Source: Pseudomonas viridiflava | GTDB lineage: Bacteria; Pseudomonadota; Gammaproteobacteria; Pseudomonadales; Pseudomonadaceae | Length of the DNA stretch: 64,000 nucleotides | Direction: 5' to 3' | Assembly: GCF_900582195.1 (NCBI RefSeq) | Contig: NZ_UTHA01000130.1 | Span: forward strand, 1 to 64,000 | The notes under the pieces: model-generated | Told to the model about the DNA's origin: nothing | Databases searched by the model: none | What the model saw: only the letters and a program-made list of their open reading frames with translations | Shown here: in pieces, positions 63,414 to 64,000 of the stretch | How the letters are laid out: the number at the start of each line of letters is the position of its first letter | Numbering within the stretch: the first letter of the stretch is position 1 | Position numbers and translations under genes: made by a program

Positions 63414-64000
63414 ATGTCGCCCAATACACACTTTCCGCCACTGATTCTGGCGGGCATTGCCTTGCTGTGCGGCTTGTCGGTGGCCAATGTCTACTTCAAC
63501 CAGGCATTGCTGCCGGTCTTCGCCGATGCCCTGCACGCCGATGCCGGTCAAACCAGCTGGATCGCCACTGCATCGCAGATGGGCTATGCCTTGGGGATGT
63601 TGCTGATTGTACCGTTGGGCGACAGAGTGGCGCCCTTGCGACTCTGTCGCGTACTGCTGGTGTGGACGTCCATCCTGTTACTACTGGCAAGCCAGGCCAC
63701 CCAGCTGTCATTCCTGGCAGGCGCCAGCTTCCTGCTCTGCATGGGTACATGTATCCCGCAGGTGCTACTCCCCTACCTGGCCGGGCTGGCCACTGCCGGC
63801 GAACGCAGTCGCGTCATTGCCTGGGTCCAAACGGGGTTGGTCACCGGAATTCTCCTGTCCCGGGCCATTGCCGGATGGTTGGCTGATCACCTTGGCTGGC
63901 AGTCGGTCTATTGGGTGGCGGCTTCTGCCATGGTCCTGTGTGCGCTGGCGCTGCCGAGCATCCTGCCCCGGCGCCATACGCCGGGGGTGTCCGTTGCCTA
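63414..64000 (+). CDS. MFS transporter (partial, runs off the window)
   Basis: The open frame from ATG 63414 stays open to the window end (at least 195 residues). GGAG lies 9 bases before the start. The N-terminus (PLILAGIALLCGLSVANVYFNQALLPVFADAL) and the motif SWIATASQMGYALGMLLIVPLGDRVAPLRL are typical of 12-helix YnfM-like exporters. At least five helices are visible. It is co-directional with and 23 bp after the DHA2 exporter, so the two are probably one LysR-controlled operon. The substrate is unknown. Confidence 0.85.
   Translation, partial: MSPNTHFPPLILAGIALLCGLSVANVYFNQALLPVFADALHADAGQTSWIATASQMGYALGMLLIVPLGDRVAPLRLCRVLLVWTSILLLLASQATQLSFLAGASFLLCMGTCIPQVLLPYLAGLATAGERSRVIAWVQTGLVTGILLSRAIAGWLADHLGWQSVYWVAASAMVLCALALPSILPRRHTPGVSVA

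Noticed and set aside
1..64000. CRISPR arrays, tRNA genes, complete IS elements or prophage genes
   Set aside because: No regularly spaced direct repeats, tRNA cloverleaf, transposase or phage structural gene was recognised. The repeated GTGGGAGCGAGC sequences are REP pairs with inverted, irregular placement.

Overview
The window comes from a fluorescent-group Pseudomonas chromosome (P. fluorescens complex). Several things point there: the 5S rRNA sequence, GC-rich codon use, six intergenic REP pairs (GTGGGAGCGAGC...GCTCGCGA type), a recC-recB-recD operon, yfiRNB, mmsAB with a divergent LysR gene, two DUF6124/DUF3077-type proteins, and DUF1302/DUF1329 envelope genes. No tRNA, complete IS element, prophage or CRISPR array was seen.

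Layout. 1-165: 5S rRNA and its terminator. 272-9515: RecCBD double-strand-break repair operon. 9635-11975: YfiR-YfiN-YfiB cyclic-di-GMP signalling module. 11972-15507: LysR regulator divergent from mmsA-mmsB (valine catabolism), followed by a lone cupin gene. 16528-31214: an eleven-gene biosynthesis and export cluster, the highlight of the window. 31284-37817: redox and regulatory genes (MerR, quinone reductase, three LysR-linked units, TSUP permease, ABM monooxygenase, MdaB, SDR), ending in a 57-bp duplicated gene end that brackets a small ORF. 38156-42328: GntP permease, RpiR regulator, D-aminoacylase and a VOC protein. 42581-43460: a DUF6124 gene with a long leader. 43463-54439: an AraC regulator divergent from a lipid/glycerol-phosphate locus (AGPS-like flavoprotein, GlpD-like oxidase, FGGY kinase, secreted phospholipase C-like enzyme, DUF1302, DUF1329). 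54595-55475: HigBA toxin-antitoxin. 55621-59855: a chemoreceptor with a sigma-28 promoter, an ArnT-like glycosyltransferase and a GNAT enzyme. 60105-64000: a second DUF6124 gene, then a LysR regulator divergent from two MFS exporters; the second exporter runs off the end.

The 16.5-31.2 kb cluster encodes a dedicated acyl carrier protein fused to a zinc ribbon and two ketosynthases, each followed by a ketosynthase-like partner lacking the catalytic Cys (chain-length-factor-like). Next come a single polypeptide joining a class III aminotransferase to a cyanobacterial-type acyl-ACP reductase (AAR) domain, two SDR ketoreductases, a DUF1302-like outer-membrane barrel, a LolA-like periplasmic protein and an MMPL/RND transporter. 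The simplest reading is a type II PKS/FAS-like pathway that builds an acyl chain on its own carrier. It would release the chain reductively as an aldehyde, transaminate it to a primary amine, and move the amino-lipid to the outer membrane or outside. I cannot match it to a characterised product, so the chemistry is inferred from enzyme families and order.

The 44.7-54.4 kb locus has a similar envelope-lipid flavour. A secreted phospholipase C-like enzyme, glycerol/glycerol-phosphate enzymes and outer-membrane DUF1302/DUF1329 proteins suggest uptake or remodelling of a glycerolipid-type substrate, controlled by the divergent AraC-type regulator.
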